Of a stretch of 64,000 nt of DNA, positions 34,766 to 43,409 are shown piece after piece. The stretch spans positions 62,001 to 126,000 of the forward strand of contig CAMZFV010000001.1 in the NCBI GenBank assembly GCA_947306175.1. Direction: 5' to 3'. The notes beneath the pieces are model-generated. The model was not told the DNA's origin, searched no databases, and worked only from the letters and a program-made list of their open reading frames with translations. Each line of letters begins with the position of its first letter. The first letter of the stretch is position 1. Both the position numbers and the translations under genes were made by a program. This DNA is from an uncultured Prevotellaceae bacterium (GTDB lineage: Bacteria; Bacteroidota; Bacteroidia; Bacteroidales; Muribaculaceae).

Positions 34766-37492
34766 TTGAGGATTAGAAGTCTCCATATTATCCTTGCCAT
34801 GGTGGCAGCGTTCATGCTGTTACCCGCTTTGTTACATGGTCAGATTAAGGCTGATGCGCTTGATTTGACTCAGGCCGTCGATTCAATTGTCAGGGCCGAA
34901 TCCGATACATCTGCTGTGCGTGATGCTGAGCCCATGAAGCGTGACACGAGCCGTTTCATCCGTGAGCGGGTCGATCTGGACCACGTGGTGGAGTTTAATG
35001 CACGTGACAGCATCATCCTGACGGGGCGCAGCCATGCAGTGATGTATGGCAATGGCAAGATCCTATATGGAGACATCGACATGACTGCGGCACAGATCAG
35101 TATGGACATGGACAGCAGTCAGGTGCAGGCTATAGGTGTCCTTGATAGCATTGGCGAACTCACGGGAACGCCCGTATTTAAGGATAATAGCGGTGAGTAC
35201 GAGTCGCGCGAGATGAAGTATAACTTCAAGACCAAACGTGGCTACATCACCGACATTGTCACCGAGCAGGGCGAAGGATACTTGACAGGCGGTATCACTA
35301 AGAAGACCGAAGACGACTACTATTACATCAAGGACGGACGTTACACCACTTGTGACGACCACGAGCACCCGCACTTCTATTTCCAGTTGACCAAGGCGAA
35401 GGTGAAGCCCAAGTACAATGTGGTGACGGGCCCGGCATTCATGGTATTGGAGGACTTGCCGTTGCCTATCGCGGTGCCCTTTGGCTATTTCCCCTTCAGC
35501 GAGAAATACCAGAGTGGTATCCTGGTGCCCACATTTGGTGAGGACTATAATAGGGGCTTCTACCTGCGTAATGGCGGTTATTACCTGGCCCTCGGTCAAT
35601 ATGCTGATCTGGCTTTGACGGGCGAGATTTACACCCGTGGCTCGTGGGGCTTGTCGGCCCAGTCCTCCTATTCCAAACGTTACAAGTTTTCTGGCTCGTT
35701 TAGCGTCAACTACCTCACGACAATCACGGGCCAGAAGGGCGACCCTGACTACAACAAGATGCACAACTTCCAGGTGTTGTGGAACCATAGCCAGAACCAG
35801 AAGGCGAACCCCTACTTGACCTTCTCGGCCAGCGTGAACTTTGCCACCACGGGCTATTCGCGCAACAGCTTGAACACTTACTATACCAATGCCTTCACCG
35901 AGAACACTAAGAGCAGTACCGTCAACCTGACTTATAAGATTCCCAACAGCAAGTGGACTATCTCGACAACTGCCAACATCTCTCAGCGCACTGCCGACTC
36001 GACGTTGACCGTCTCATTTCCCAACATCACAGTGAACATGAGCCAGACGGCCCCCTTCAAGCGCAAGCGTGCCGTGGGCGATGAGCGATGGTATGAGAAG
36101 ATCAAGGTGAGCTACAACGGTAAATTCCAGAACTCGTTGACGGCTAAGCAGGATGAATTCTTTCACAAGAGTCTCGTCAAGGACTGGCGCAACGGCATGA
36201 GCCACACGATGCCCGTGCAGGCTACCTTCAATGTGCTGAAGTACTTCAACATCACGCCCAACATCACCATGAACGACCGCATGTACACCAGCAAGATACG
36301 TCAGCAGTGGGATCCTAATGCCAGCGCAGTGGTGCGGGACACCACCTATGGTTTCTATAACGTCTTTGACTTCAATTTCGGCGTCTCGTTGAGCACCAAG
36401 ATCTATGGCTTCTTCAAGCCGTTTAAGTTCTTGGGCAAACTGAGCGAGAAGCTGCAGATGGTACGTCACGTGATGACACCTTCGATTTCGTTCTCGGCAA
36501 TGCCCGACTTTAGCGACTTGTTCTGGGGCTCGTATGGCCGATATGAGCGCATCGCTCCGGATGGCCGAAGTGAACTTGTTAAGTACAGTTATTTCCAGCA
36601 TGGCCTCTATGGTGGAGGACCTAGCGGTAAGTCTGGAACACTGTCCTTTAATATCGCTAATAATCTGGAAGCCAAAGTGAAGAGCGAGAACGACAGCACG
36701 GGCTTCAAGAAGATTTCGCTCATCGAGAATTTCACGTTGAGTCAGTCTTGTAACTTGGCCGCCGACTCCATGAAGTGGAGCAACCTTAATACCAGCATCA
36801 TGCTGCGCTTGGTCAAGGGTTTCAATCTTAACTTGAGTGCCACATGGGATGTCTATAAGTACGCCCTCAACGAGAATGGAGCCCCGGTACGTGTCAACAA
36901 GCTGCGTCTGTTCAACGGTGGCGGATGGGGCCGACTCTCCAGTACGGGCACCTCGTTCTCCTACACGTTCAACAACGACACCTTCCGCCGCAAGAAGGAC
37001 AAGGACAAGAAGCCCGACACACAGCAACGCCAGGGCAACGAGAATAAGGACGGAGAAGAGGACGAAAAGGATGGCGGCACTGCCACCGGCCCGACTACCG
37101 ACCTCGAGCTGATTGACGGTTATGCCAAGTGGGACTGCCCGTGGAGTCTGACTGTCAATTACTCATTGTCCTACGGCTACGGAACGTTCAACTACGACAA
37201 ACTCGAGTATAACGGCAAGTGGACTCAGAATCTGAGCTTCAATGCCAACATCCGCCCCACCAAGAACTGGTCGTTCACTGCATCGGCCAGCTACAACTTT
37301 GACGCTCACAAGATCGCTTACATGAATTGTAGCATATCCCGCCAGATGCACTGCTTCGAGATGAGCGCCAGCTTTGTGCCTGTGGGTCCCTACAAGAGCT
37401 ATAACTTCCACATTGCCGTCAAGTCGTCCATCTTGCAGGATGTGAAGTATGACAAACATTCCAGCATGAGCAATGGCGTCACCTGGTATTGA
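34766..37492 (+). CDS. Outer-membrane LPS-assembly protein LptD-like
   Basis: 908 residues. Signal peptide (LRIRSLHIILAMVAAFMLLP...). The N-terminal OstA-like beta-jellyroll region has VEFNARDSIIL and a repeated NGKILYGDIDMTA pattern. A long outer-membrane barrel (~residue 230 to the end) is rich in aromatic, alternating strands. A highly charged loop (KKDKDKKPDTQQRQ and on) near residue 740 is probably extracellular. The family inserts LPS into the outer leaflet with LptE. The start is taken as TTG at 34766 because it gives basic residues before the hydrophobic core; an ATG at 34799 would cut into the signal. It overlaps the next gene by 20 bases. Confidence 0.88.
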   Translation: MRIRSLHIILAMVAAFMLLPALLHGQIKADALDLTQAVDSIVRAESDTSAVRDAEPMKRDTSRFIRERVDLDHVVEFNARDSIILTGRSHAVMYGNGKILYGDIDMTAAQISMDMDSSQVQAIGVLDSIGELTGTPVFKDNSGEYESREMKYNFKTKRGYITDIVTEQGEGYLTGGITKKTEDDYYYIKDGRYTTCDDHEHPHFYFQLTKAKVKPKYNVVTGPAFMVLEDLPLPIAVPFGYFPFSEKYQSGILVPTFGEDYNRGFYLRNGGYYLALGQYADLALTGEIYTRGSWGLSAQSSYSKRYKFSGSFSVNYLTTITGQKGDPDYNKMHNFQVLWNHSQNQKANPYLTFSASVNFATTGYSRNSLNTYYTNAFTENTKSSTVNLTYKIPNSKWTISTTANISQRTADSTLTVSFPNITVNMSQTAPFKRKRAVGDERWYEKIKVSYNGKFQNSLTAKQDEFFHKSLVKDWRNGMSHTMPVQATFNVLKYFNITPNITMNDRMYTSKIRQQWDPNASAVVRDTTYGFYNVFDFNFGVSLSTKIYGFFKPFKFLGKLSEKLQMVRHVMTPSISFSAMPDFSDLFWGSYGRYERIAPDGRSELVKYSYFQHGLYGGGPSGKSGTLSFNIANNLEAKVKSENDSTGFKKISLIENFTLSQSCNLAADSMKWSNLNTSIMLRLVKGFNLNLSATWDVYKYALNENGAPVRVNKLRLFNGGGWGRLSSTGTSFSYTFNNDTFRRKKDKDKKPDTQQRQGNENKDGEEDEKDGGTATGPTTDLELIDGYAKWDCPWSLTVNYSLSYGYGTFNYDKLEYNGKWTQNLSFNANIRPTKNWSFTASASYNFDAHKIAYMNCSISRQMHCFEMSASFVPVGPYKSYNFHIAVKSSILQDVKYDKHSSMSNGVTWY

Positions 37493-38129
37493 AATCCTCG
37501 CCTTTTTAGTGGCATTATGCTTTGCCTTTGTTGGGGAGACGCAAGATTTTGCGTCTCTACATTTTGGGCAGTTACAGGAGGGTGATTTGCTCTTCTGCTG
37601 CGCGGACTCGGCCAACGCTATCACGGCGGTGACCAGTGGGGTAGAGGATCTGCCCATCGACCACGTGGCCGTCTTTCACCGCATCGGCGGCGAGGGGGGC
37701 GTTCCCTACGTAATTGAAGCCGTCAAGCCTGCCGTGTGTCTCACCCCCATCGGCTCCTTTTTGAATGACAATGCCCATATCATTGTGGGCAGGGTAAATG
37801 TCGAGGTGGATTGGAAAAAGTCCATCAGGCGGTGCCTCATGATGGTGGGCAGACCTTATGACGACCTCTATCTGCCGGGCGATAGCGCTATCTATTGCAG
37901 CGAACTGGTGCAGATGAACTATCTCACCCCATCTGGTAAGCAAGTTTTTGATGCCATTCCCATGTCGTTTCATGATGAGACAGGCCAGGTGACCGACTAC
38001 TGGCGAGAATTCTACGGGCATCGTGGCATGTCCGTGCCCGAGGGCGCTCCCGGCACTAACCCTGGCGAACTCTCCTGCCGCCCCCAAGTCACCATTCTTG
38101 GCCGCATCATTCCCCCATCCCTCCAATAA
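37473..38129 (+). CDS. YiiX/YaeF-like permuted papain-fold amidase
   Basis: 218 residues. A weak hydrophobic N-terminus (EILAFLVALCFAFVG) may be a signal peptide. The permuted NlpC/P60-like motifs are LQEGDLLFCC, IDHVAVFHRI (catalytic His) and, later, IYCSELVQ (catalytic Cys). Members hydrolyse amide or acyl bonds; the substrate is unknown. The reading frame starts 20 bases inside the lptD-like gene. Residues ~22-30 (ETQDFASLH) are encoded by the GAGACGCAA palindromic intergenic element at 37536-37561, which means the repeat has been taken into the coding sequence between signal and domain. Confidence 0.8.
   Translation: MASPGIEILAFLVALCFAFVGETQDFASLHFGQLQEGDLLFCCADSANAITAVTSGVEDLPIDHVAVFHRIGGEGGVPYVIEAVKPAVCLTPIGSFLNDNAHIIVGRVNVEVDWKKSIRRCLMMVGRPYDDLYLPGDSAIYCSELVQMNYLTPSGKQVFDAIPMSFHDETGQVTDYWREFYGHRGMSVPEGAPGTNPGELSCRPQVTILGRIIPPSLQ
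37536..37561 (+). repeat. GAGACGCAA palindrome inside a coding sequence
   Basis: GAGACGCAA (37536-37544), a 4-base loop, and TTGCGTCTC (37549-37557) followed by TACA. It is the same 26-bp element, in the same form, as the intergenic copy at 42586. Confidence 0.9.
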
Positions 38130-38171
38130 AAAAAACTTTTATCTATTATCTATTAACTAAAAACTAATTAC

Positions 38172-38179
38172 TATCTTTG
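38172..38179 (+). promoter_or_regulatory. -7 box for the LysE-type gene
   Basis: TATCTTTG matches TAnnTTTG, 28 bp before the TTG start. Confidence 0.55.
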
Positions 38180-38207
38180 TAGGTTGTAAACTCAGTAACC
38201 TCCTGGA

Positions 38208-38864
38208 TTGGGTACATTTATTTCCATATTAATTGGTTGTGTGTCAATAGGTATTATCCTGTCGGCACCCATGGGACCTATCGGTATCCTTTGCATCCAG
38301 CGCACCCTTAACAAGGGGCGTAATTCGGGCTTTTTCACTGGAGTGGGGGCAGCGGTAAGCGACTTGTTCTACTGCCTGCTCGTCGGACTGGGCATTTCTC
38401 TGGTGACTGATTTCATCGCCGACCATGTCAACATCCTGCAAATCATAGGCAGTATCATCCTGATTGTCTATGCCCTTTACATGATTTTCCACAACCCTGT
38501 CAGCCAAATCAAGGAGAACATCGACCAGCGGGACGACTATTTGCGTGACATGGTTACGGGCTTCCTCTTCACCTTGAGCAATCCGCTTATCATGTTCTTG
38601 ATCATCCCCTTGTTTGCCCGCTTTGGTTTCCCCTTGCCCGAATACAAGTTTTACCACATCATCTTCGGCTACGCTTCCATTGTTTTGGGCGCTCTCCTAT
38701 GGTGGGCCGTGATTACCTTCTTTGTCGATAAGGTTCGCACACACTTCAATATCCGCTCGATGTGGCTGATTAACCGTATCATTGGCGTCATTATCATCAT
38801 CCTTTCCTGCTACGGTCTCGTGACCGGCACTATCGCCTACCTGCAGCAATTACAGGTCATCTAG
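38208..38864 (+). CDS. LysE/RhtB-type amino-acid exporter
   Basis: 218 residues, six predicted membrane helices, typical family length. The N-terminus has SAPMGPIGILCIQRTL with the family's P-x-G-P pattern, and FTLSNPLIMFLIIPLF lies in the middle. Family members export amino acids or related small molecules through the inner membrane. The substrate is not predictable. The start codon is TTG at 38208; no ATG is available before the first helix. Confidence 0.85.
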   Translation: MGTFISILIGCVSIGIILSAPMGPIGILCIQRTLNKGRNSGFFTGVGAAVSDLFYCLLVGLGISLVTDFIADHVNILQIIGSIILIVYALYMIFHNPVSQIKENIDQRDDYLRDMVTGFLFTLSNPLIMFLIIPLFARFGFPLPEYKFYHIIFGYASIVLGALLWWAVITFFVDKVRTHFNIRSMWLINRIIGVIIIILSCYGLVTGTIAYLQQLQVI

Positions 38865-38890
38865 ATGCTCGCGGTGCTCGCAGTGCTCGC

Positions 38891-38920
38891 AGTTTAGAGT
38901 TTAGGGTTTAGAGTTTAGAG
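38891..38920. repeat. TTTAGAG intergenic array
   Basis: Four units of GTTTAGAG/GTTTAGGG type, part of the TTAG family of arrays. Confidence 0.75.
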
Positions 38921-39048
38921 TGGCATCCGCGCTCCTTTTTTCAAACAACTTGAACAACATTGAACAACATCAACAACTGTTATTTATTATCTGATTTGAG
39001 GCATCCGCATTCTTTTTCGATGAAACGGAGGGAACGGAATAAATAATA

Positions 39049-39078
39049 ATGGCAGTCGCGATTGAATGCGGCTGCCAT
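39049..39078. terminator. Hairpin between LysE-type gene and buk
   Basis: ATGGCAGtCGC pairs with GCGgCTGCCAT (one G-T pair) around an 8-base loop, with AT-rich flanks, in a convergent gap. Confidence 0.55.
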
Positions 39079-39114
39079 TTATTTAGTGTCTTTGCGGGTT
39101 CGCGTTGGGAAAGT

Positions 39115-40170
39115 TTAGTATTTTAGTACTTCGACTTCCTCGTTGAGGGCTGCGGCGGCGTTGGCTGCCAGTGCCGACATCTCGTCTTCGCCAGGATAAA
39201 TGTGCACGGGAGCCATCCAGCTGATGCGCTTTTTCAATTCCTCAACCATGTAGTTCCAGTAAGCGATGCCACCGGTGATGAGGATGGCGTCGATGTTGCC
39301 ACACAGCACAGCACCCTTCTCGGCGATGGCCTTTGCAATGTGGTAAATCATCGCGTTGATCACCAATTTGGCTTTCTCGTCGCCGGCATTCATGCGCTTT
39401 TCAGCCTCAATCATGTCGGTGGTGCCGAGGTGCGCGAAGACGCCGCCCTTGCCGGAAATCATCTTGACGATTTCCTCCTTGGTGTACTCTCCGCTGAAGC
39501 ACATGTCCACCAGGTCGCGGGCAGGCAGGCTGCCGGCACGTTCGGGCGAGAATGGACCCTCGCCGTCGAGGGCGTTGTTCACATCCACGGCACGGCCATG
39601 CTCATGGGCTGCCACCGAGATGCCACCACCCAGGTGGGCAACGATGAGGTTCAGGTCCTCGTAGCGCTTGCCGTTCTCCTTGGCGAAGCGGCGGGCGATG
39701 GCGCGCTGATTCAGGGCGTGCCAGATGCTCTGACGCTGGAACATGGGCAGACCGCACACGCGGGCATAGTCATTCAACTCGTCGGTAACAACGGGATCGG
39801 CGATATAGCAGGGGCAACCGATGCTCTTTGCGATTTCGCGGCCGATGACACAACCCAGGTCGCAAGCGTGCTGGTGATTGCTGGCATAGGTGGCCTGGAT
39901 CATGTTCTCATCCACGGCATAGACACCGCCAGCAACGGGCTTAGTGAGGCCGCCGCGGGCGACAACAGCGTCAAACTCTACGGGAATACCAGCTTTCTCC
40001 AATTCGCTCAAAATCATCTTGCGGCGGAAGTCAAACTGGTCGATAATTTTTGCGTAAGGAGCGAGCTCCTCGGCTGCGTGGCGGATGACTTTGATCAGGC
40101 GGGGTTCGCCGTCTTCAACTACAGCCATCTTGGTGGATGTGGATCCGGGATTGATAACTAATATCTTCAT
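39115..40170 (-). CDS. buk: Butyrate kinase (acyl-phosphate kinase)
   Basis: 351 residues, the usual length. It has the ASKHA-fold signatures LVINPGSTSTKMAV (phosphate loop 1), VAHLGGGISVAAHEHGRAVDVNNALDGEGPFSPERAG split over two conserved motifs, and ILITGGIAYW. It transfers phosphate from butyryl- (or branched-chain acyl-) phosphate to ADP, giving ATP and the free acid. With ptb immediately upstream it forms the classic Ptb-Buk pair. The 136-bp space between them is filled by a TTAGTCC tandem array. Substrate could be butyrate, isobutyrate or an aryl acid. Confidence 0.93.
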   Translation of the reverse strand: MKILVINPGSTSTKMAVVEDGEPRLIKVIRHAAEELAPYAKIIDQFDFRRKMILSELEKAGIPVEFDAVVARGGLTKPVAGGVYAVDENMIQATYASNHQHACDLGCVIGREIAKSIGCPCYIADPVVTDELNDYARVCGLPMFQRQSIWHALNQRAIARRFAKENGKRYEDLNLIVAHLGGGISVAAHEHGRAVDVNNALDGEGPFSPERAGSLPARDLVDMCFSGEYTKEEIVKMISGKGGVFAHLGTTDMIEAEKRMNAGDEKAKLVINAMIYHIAKAIAEKGAVLCGNIDAILITGGIAYWNYMVEELKKRISWMAPVHIYPGEDEMSALAANAAAALNEEVEVLKY

Positions 40171-40171
40171 T

Positions 40172-40292
40172 TCAGTTTTCAGTTTTTAGTCCTTAGTTTT
40201 TAGTCCTTAGTTCTTAGTCCTTAGTTCTTAGTCCTTAGTTTTTAGTCCTTAGTCCTTAGTTTTTAGTCCTTAGTCCTTAGTCCTTAGTCCTT
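40172..40292. repeat. Long TTAGTCC/TTAGTTT tandem array between ptb and buk
   Basis: About a dozen TTAGTCC, TTAGTTT and TTAGTTC units, period 7-10 bp, fill almost the entire intergenic space of this operon. It is the most regular of the TTAG arrays in the window. Confidence 0.95.
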
Positions 40293-40306
40293 CTTAATCT
40301 GCTGTA

Positions 40307-41218
40307 TTATTCTGCTGCCATGGTGGCTACAGCGAGGCTGTAGAACTTGGATTGGGCGCTGTCGGCACGCGAGGGTACCACAGCGGGGCACTTGGCGCCC
40401 AGCAGCAGACCGGCGGTGCTGGCACCGGCAAACAGGGTGATGGCTTTATAGAACACGTTACCGGCTTCGATGTCGGGCATGATGAGGACATCGCTATCGC
40501 CCTGCAGAGGAGACGTCAGTCCCTTGGCCTCCATGGCGTGAAGGCTGCATGCGCACTTGGCATCCAGCGGCCCGTCAACGATGCATTTGCCCAACTCGCC
40601 GTTCTTGGCCATCTCGATGATCACGGGATAATCCTCGGTGAAGGGGAAGTGCTTGCCGTTGACCTTCTCGGTACAGTGGATCAGTGCTACCTTGGGCACT
40701 TCGATACCGAAGTTGCGTGCCACGTTGGACATGTATTTCACCATCTCGACGCGCTGTGCCTGGTTGGGGAAGGGGATTACGGCGGCATCGGTGAAGATCA
40801 GCAGCTTGTGGTAGCTGGGGATTGAGGCTACTGCGGCATGAGTGAGCACGTTGCCCTTGGGCAGGATGCCCGTTTCCTTGTTCAGGACGGCACGCAGCAG
40901 GTTGTCGGTGTTGATGAGACCTTTCATCAGCACGTCGGCCTTGCCTTCACGCACGAGGGCGACCGCCTTGGCGGCAGCGTCATCGGCGTCGGTGGCGTCA
41001 ATGAAGGACATGTTTGCGGCAAAGGGCTTCAAAGCCTCGTTGGCTTTGAGTTTCTCTTCACAGCCCACAAAGATGGTTTCGATAAATCCTGCTTCCAGGG
41101 CCTGGGCACAGGCGGCGGGAGTTTTCTCATCAGCGGCCCACACGACGGCCACACGTTTCTTCACATTGTTCTCTTTGAGATGAGCAAGCAACTCATCAAA
41201 ATTCTTAATGGCGTTCAT
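40307..41218 (-). CDS. ptb: Phosphate butyryltransferase
   Basis: 303 residues. Phosphotransacetylase-family fold with KRVAVVWAADEKTPAACAQA at the start, VLMKGLINTDNLLRAVLNK in the middle, and DVLIMPDIEAGNVFYKAI near residue 240. It converts butyryl-CoA (or a similar acyl-CoA) and phosphate to acyl-phosphate and CoA, which Buk then uses to make ATP. First gene of the ptb-buk operon, with its own promoter. It is divergent from tatA. Confidence 0.93.
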   Translation of the reverse strand: MNAIKNFDELLAHLKENNVKKRVAVVWAADEKTPAACAQALEAGFIETIFVGCEEKLKANEALKPFAANMSFIDATDADDAAAKAVALVREGKADVLMKGLINTDNLLRAVLNKETGILPKGNVLTHAAVASIPSYHKLLIFTDAAVIPFPNQAQRVEMVKYMSNVARNFGIEVPKVALIHCTEKVNGKHFPFTEDYPVIIEMAKNGELGKCIVDGPLDAKCACSLHAMEAKGLTSPLQGDSDVLIMPDIEAGNVFYKAITLFAGASTAGLLLGAKCPAVVPSRADSAQSKFYSLAVATMAAE

Positions 41219-41259
41219 TAGAATAATAGTAGTATAAGAAGTTAATGGTTTTCGATGCC

Positions 41260-41267
41260 CAAAATTA
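41260..41267 (-). promoter_or_regulatory. -7 box of ptb-buk
   Basis: TAATTTTG on the minus strand (TAnnTTTG), 41 bp upstream of the ptb ATG. Confidence 0.5.
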
Positions 41268-41320
41268 CTACTTTTTCATGACATGGCACAAAAAAAACGA
41301 GGTAACTTAAAAAAAATAAC

Positions 41321-41328
41321 TATCTTTG
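41321..41328 (+). promoter_or_regulatory. -7 box of tatA
   Basis: TATCTTTG matches TAnnTTTG, 31 bp upstream of the tatA ATG. Confidence 0.6.
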
Positions 41329-41359
41329 CCTTCAGTAATAACCATAAAACAATTATGTA

Positions 41360-41575
41360 ATGATGACACTGAACGGAATATTGTTGTTTCTCAACCTGGG
41401 AACGGGTGAGATCATCCTTATTGTAGCGATTATTCTGTTGCTCTTCGGCGGCAGGAAGATTCCCGAACTGATGCGTGGCCTGGGCAAGGGCGTCAAGAGC
41501 TTCAAGCAAGGCATGAACGAAGTCGAGGACGAACTCAAGAAACCCCTCGAAGACCTCGACAAACCAGAGAAATAA
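41360..41575 (+). CDS. tatA: Sec-independent (Tat) translocase subunit TatA
   Basis: 71 residues. One N-terminal membrane helix (EIILIVAIILLLFGG) with the FGGRKIPELMRGLGKG hinge, then an amphipathic helix and an acidic tail. TatA forms the pore ring of the twin-arginine pathway. TatC is encoded 102 bp downstream. The intervening DNA is a pair of inverted TTAGG/CCTAA arrays. No tatB is seen, as usual for this phylum. Confidence 0.93.
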   Translation: MMTLNGILLFLNLGTGEIILIVAIILLLFGGRKIPELMRGLGKGVKSFKQGMNEVEDELKKPLEDLDKPEK

Positions 41576-41677
41576 GGCTTTAGGTTTTAGGCATTAGGCT
41601 TTAGGTTTTAGTCTGTTAACACTTCGACGTCTAAATTCTAATGCCTAATGCCTAATGCCTAATGCCTAACGCCTAAT
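41576..41677. repeat. Inverted TTAGG / CCTAA arrays between tatA and tatC
   Basis: The left half reads GGCTTTAGG, TTTTAGGC, ATTAGGC and so on. The right half reads CTAATGCCTAATGCC and further CCTAATG units. The halves are complementary (GGCATTAGGC with GCCTAATGCC) and could fold into a large hairpin in the tatA-tatC transcript. Confidence 0.9.
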
Positions 41678-42490
41678 ATGGAGAAGTTGGAGGAGATGTC
41701 GTTTTGGGACCACATCGACGCTTTGCGGTCGGTGCTGGTGCGCATTGTTGTCGTCCTAGTGGTGGTGACCGTGGGCCTCTTCTGCGTCATGCCCACCATC
41801 TTTGACTCCATCATCCTTGCTCCCTGCCATGGGGACTTTGCGCTCTACCGCCTGTTTGAGCGCATGACCTCCTCGGTTCCGTGGCTGCCCCAGTTCAACA
41901 CTGGCGGTTTCCACGTCGAGCTGATCAACATCAAGCTGGCCTCCCAGTTCTTTATCCACATGTCCACTTCCTTCTGGCTGGCGCTGGTGTTGATGTTCCC
42001 CTTTGTGCTCTATCAGTTGTGGACTTTCATTGCTCCGGCACTTTATCCTAACGAGAAGCGGGGCGTCAAGACTGCCTTTTTCCTGGGTTGCCTGATGTTC
42101 TTCCTGGGTGTCGCCGTGGGCTATTTCATCGTCTTTCCCGTCACCCTGCGTTTCCTCGCCGACTACCATGTGAGCCAGCTGGTGCCTAACCAGATTTCGC
42201 TCGACAGCTATATGGACACCTTCCTGATGCTTATTTTCGTCATGGGCGTTATCTTTGAGTTGCCCCTGCTGGCATGGCTGCTGGGCGTGCTGGGTGTGCT
42301 GAAACGCAGTTTCTTCCGCACCTACCGCCGCCACGCTGTCGTGGCTCTACTGGTGCTCGCTGCCATCATCACCCCGACGGGGGATCCCTTCACGCTGATG
42401 GTCGTATTCTTGCCCATCTACCTCCTCTACGAGGTCAGCGCCTACCTTGTACCTAAATCAGACAACTTGGAGAATTTGACAACAACTTGA
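41678..42490 (+). CDS. tatC: Sec-independent (Tat) translocase subunit TatC
   Basis: 270 residues with six membrane helices. The family start EEMSFWDHIDALR and the FVLYQLWTFIAPALYPNEKR segment are present, as is the PGD-like ITPTGDPFTLM loop near residue 230. TatC is the receptor for twin-arginine signal peptides in the inner membrane. Probably transcribed with tatA. Confidence 0.95.
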   Translation: MEKLEEMSFWDHIDALRSVLVRIVVVLVVVTVGLFCVMPTIFDSIILAPCHGDFALYRLFERMTSSVPWLPQFNTGGFHVELINIKLASQFFIHMSTSFWLALVLMFPFVLYQLWTFIAPALYPNEKRGVKTAFFLGCLMFFLGVAVGYFIVFPVTLRFLADYHVSQLVPNQISLDSYMDTFLMLIFVMGVIFELPLLAWLLGVLGVLKRSFFRTYRRHAVVALLVLAAIITPTGDPFTLMVVFLPIYLLYEVSAYLVPKSDNLENLTTT

Positions 42491-42585
42491 ACAACTATAA
42501 CAAATTGGCTGACGCGCTCTTTTTTCAAACAACTTGGACAACTTAACAACAACTGGAACAACTTGTTTTTTGGGCATCCGCGTGG

Positions 42586-42611
42586 GAGACGCAAGATTTT
42601 GCGTCTCTACA
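42586..42611 (+). repeat. GAGACGCAA palindrome, intergenic copy
   Basis: GAGACGCAA, 4-base loop, TTGCGTCTC then TACA. The 26 bp are identical to the copy inside the YiiX-like gene. It may serve as a terminator for tatAC. Confidence 0.9.
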
Positions 42612-42698
42612 GGATTGTGCTAATCCAATTTATCTTGTATTGTGGTGATTGTTAATAAATTATTGGTGTGAGAGGGTGGTTGTGTCATGGATAATGTG

Positions 42699-42706
42699 TA
42701 TCTTTG
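42699..42706 (+). promoter_or_regulatory. -7 box of the 42762 gene
   Basis: TATCTTTG matches TAnnTTTG. The leader of about 50 nt contains TATTAACTAAAAA at 42733-42745. Confidence 0.6.
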
Positions 42707-42761
42707 TGGACTGAAAATCAATGTGTTTTATTTATTAACTAAAAAACTGTTTATTTAGATT

Positions 42762-43409
42762 ATGAAGAAATTTTTCTTTTTGATGTTAGGCTTGGTGGTT
42801 GCCGCTAACGCCTTTGCTGTGATTCCTGCCGATCCCACTAATGTTTATTGGTATGATTGTGGTGATGAATCCGGTCACAGTTATCTGACCTTCACGCTGC
42901 CCACTGTGGATGTGGATGGCAATCCGCTGGATATTGAGATGATGGGCTATCGCATCTATACCGACGATGACCAGATCTTCACCTTTAACAGTGCCCAATA
43001 TGATAATGTTTGGGGCAGTACGACAGATCTCTATTACTATAATTGGGAGCCAGGCACTGACATCCAGAGTGGTGGTGTTTATTTCTATCGCACCAACGCT
43101 GACGGCTACGAGCGCTTCTTCAACACACGCATCGGTATCCAGGTATTCTATCTGAATAACAACTTCACCATTGGTGGTGTCTCCAACATCGTTTATTATG
43201 AGTTGCCAGACGAACCTGAGGTGCTCAAGGGCGACGTCGATGGTGATACCAATGTAACGGTTGCCGACGTGACCACTCTGATTGATTACCTGCTGAGTGG
43301 ACAAGGTGAGATCAATGAGGCCAACGCCGACGTTGATGGTAATGGTGTTGCCATCAGTGATGTAACGGCCATCATCGACTATCTGCTGAGCGGTAACTGG
43401 CCCGACTGA
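42762..43409 (+). CDS. Secreted module-B protein with dockerin-like tail
   Basis: 215 residues. Signal peptide MKKFFFLMLGLVVAANAFA. One copy of module B (42818-43200: IPADP...WYD, TLPTVDVDGNPLD, YRIYTDDDQIFTF, RIGIQVFY, SNIVYYE). Then a two-repeat dockerin-like tail from 43230 (GDVDGDTNVTVADVTTLIDY... DVDGNGVAISDVTAIIDYLL). The body is an uncharacterised immunoglobulin/FN3-sized beta domain that also occurs twice in the 21355 protein and once at 46457. Function unknown. No catalytic residues stand out. Probably exported and either surface-anchored or released. Confidence 0.8.
   Translation: MKKFFFLMLGLVVAANAFAVIPADPTNVYWYDCGDESGHSYLTFTLPTVDVDGNPLDIEMMGYRIYTDDDQIFTFNSAQYDNVWGSTTDLYYYNWEPGTDIQSGGVYFYRTNADGYERFFNTRIGIQVFYLNNNFTIGGVSNIVYYELPDEPEVLKGDVDGDTNVTVADVTTLIDYLLSGQGEINEANADVDGNGVAISDVTAIIDYLLSGNWPD

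Larger units (their letters stand above)
38865..39114. other. 250-bp repeat-rich convergent gap
   Basis: Three 9-bp GTGCTCGCA-type units directly follow the LysE-type stop (38865-38891), then a TTTAGAG array (38891-38920), a GGCATCCGC nonamer (38922-38930), GAACAACAT repeats, a second GGCATCCGC (39000-39008) and a hairpin (39049-39078). No gene is seen. Confidence 0.7.
42491..42761. other. 271-bp gap after tatC
   Basis: No gene is seen. It holds CAACTTGAACAAC/CAACTTGGACAAC units (42479-42565), a GGCATCCGC nonamer (42573-42581), the GAGACGCAA palindrome (42586-42611) and a promoter (42699-42706). Confidence 0.7.

Noticed and set aside
40172..40292. CRISPR-like array between ptb and buk
   Set aside because: Units are 7-10 bp, lack spacers of constant length and have no cas genes nearby. 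It is a simple tandem array.
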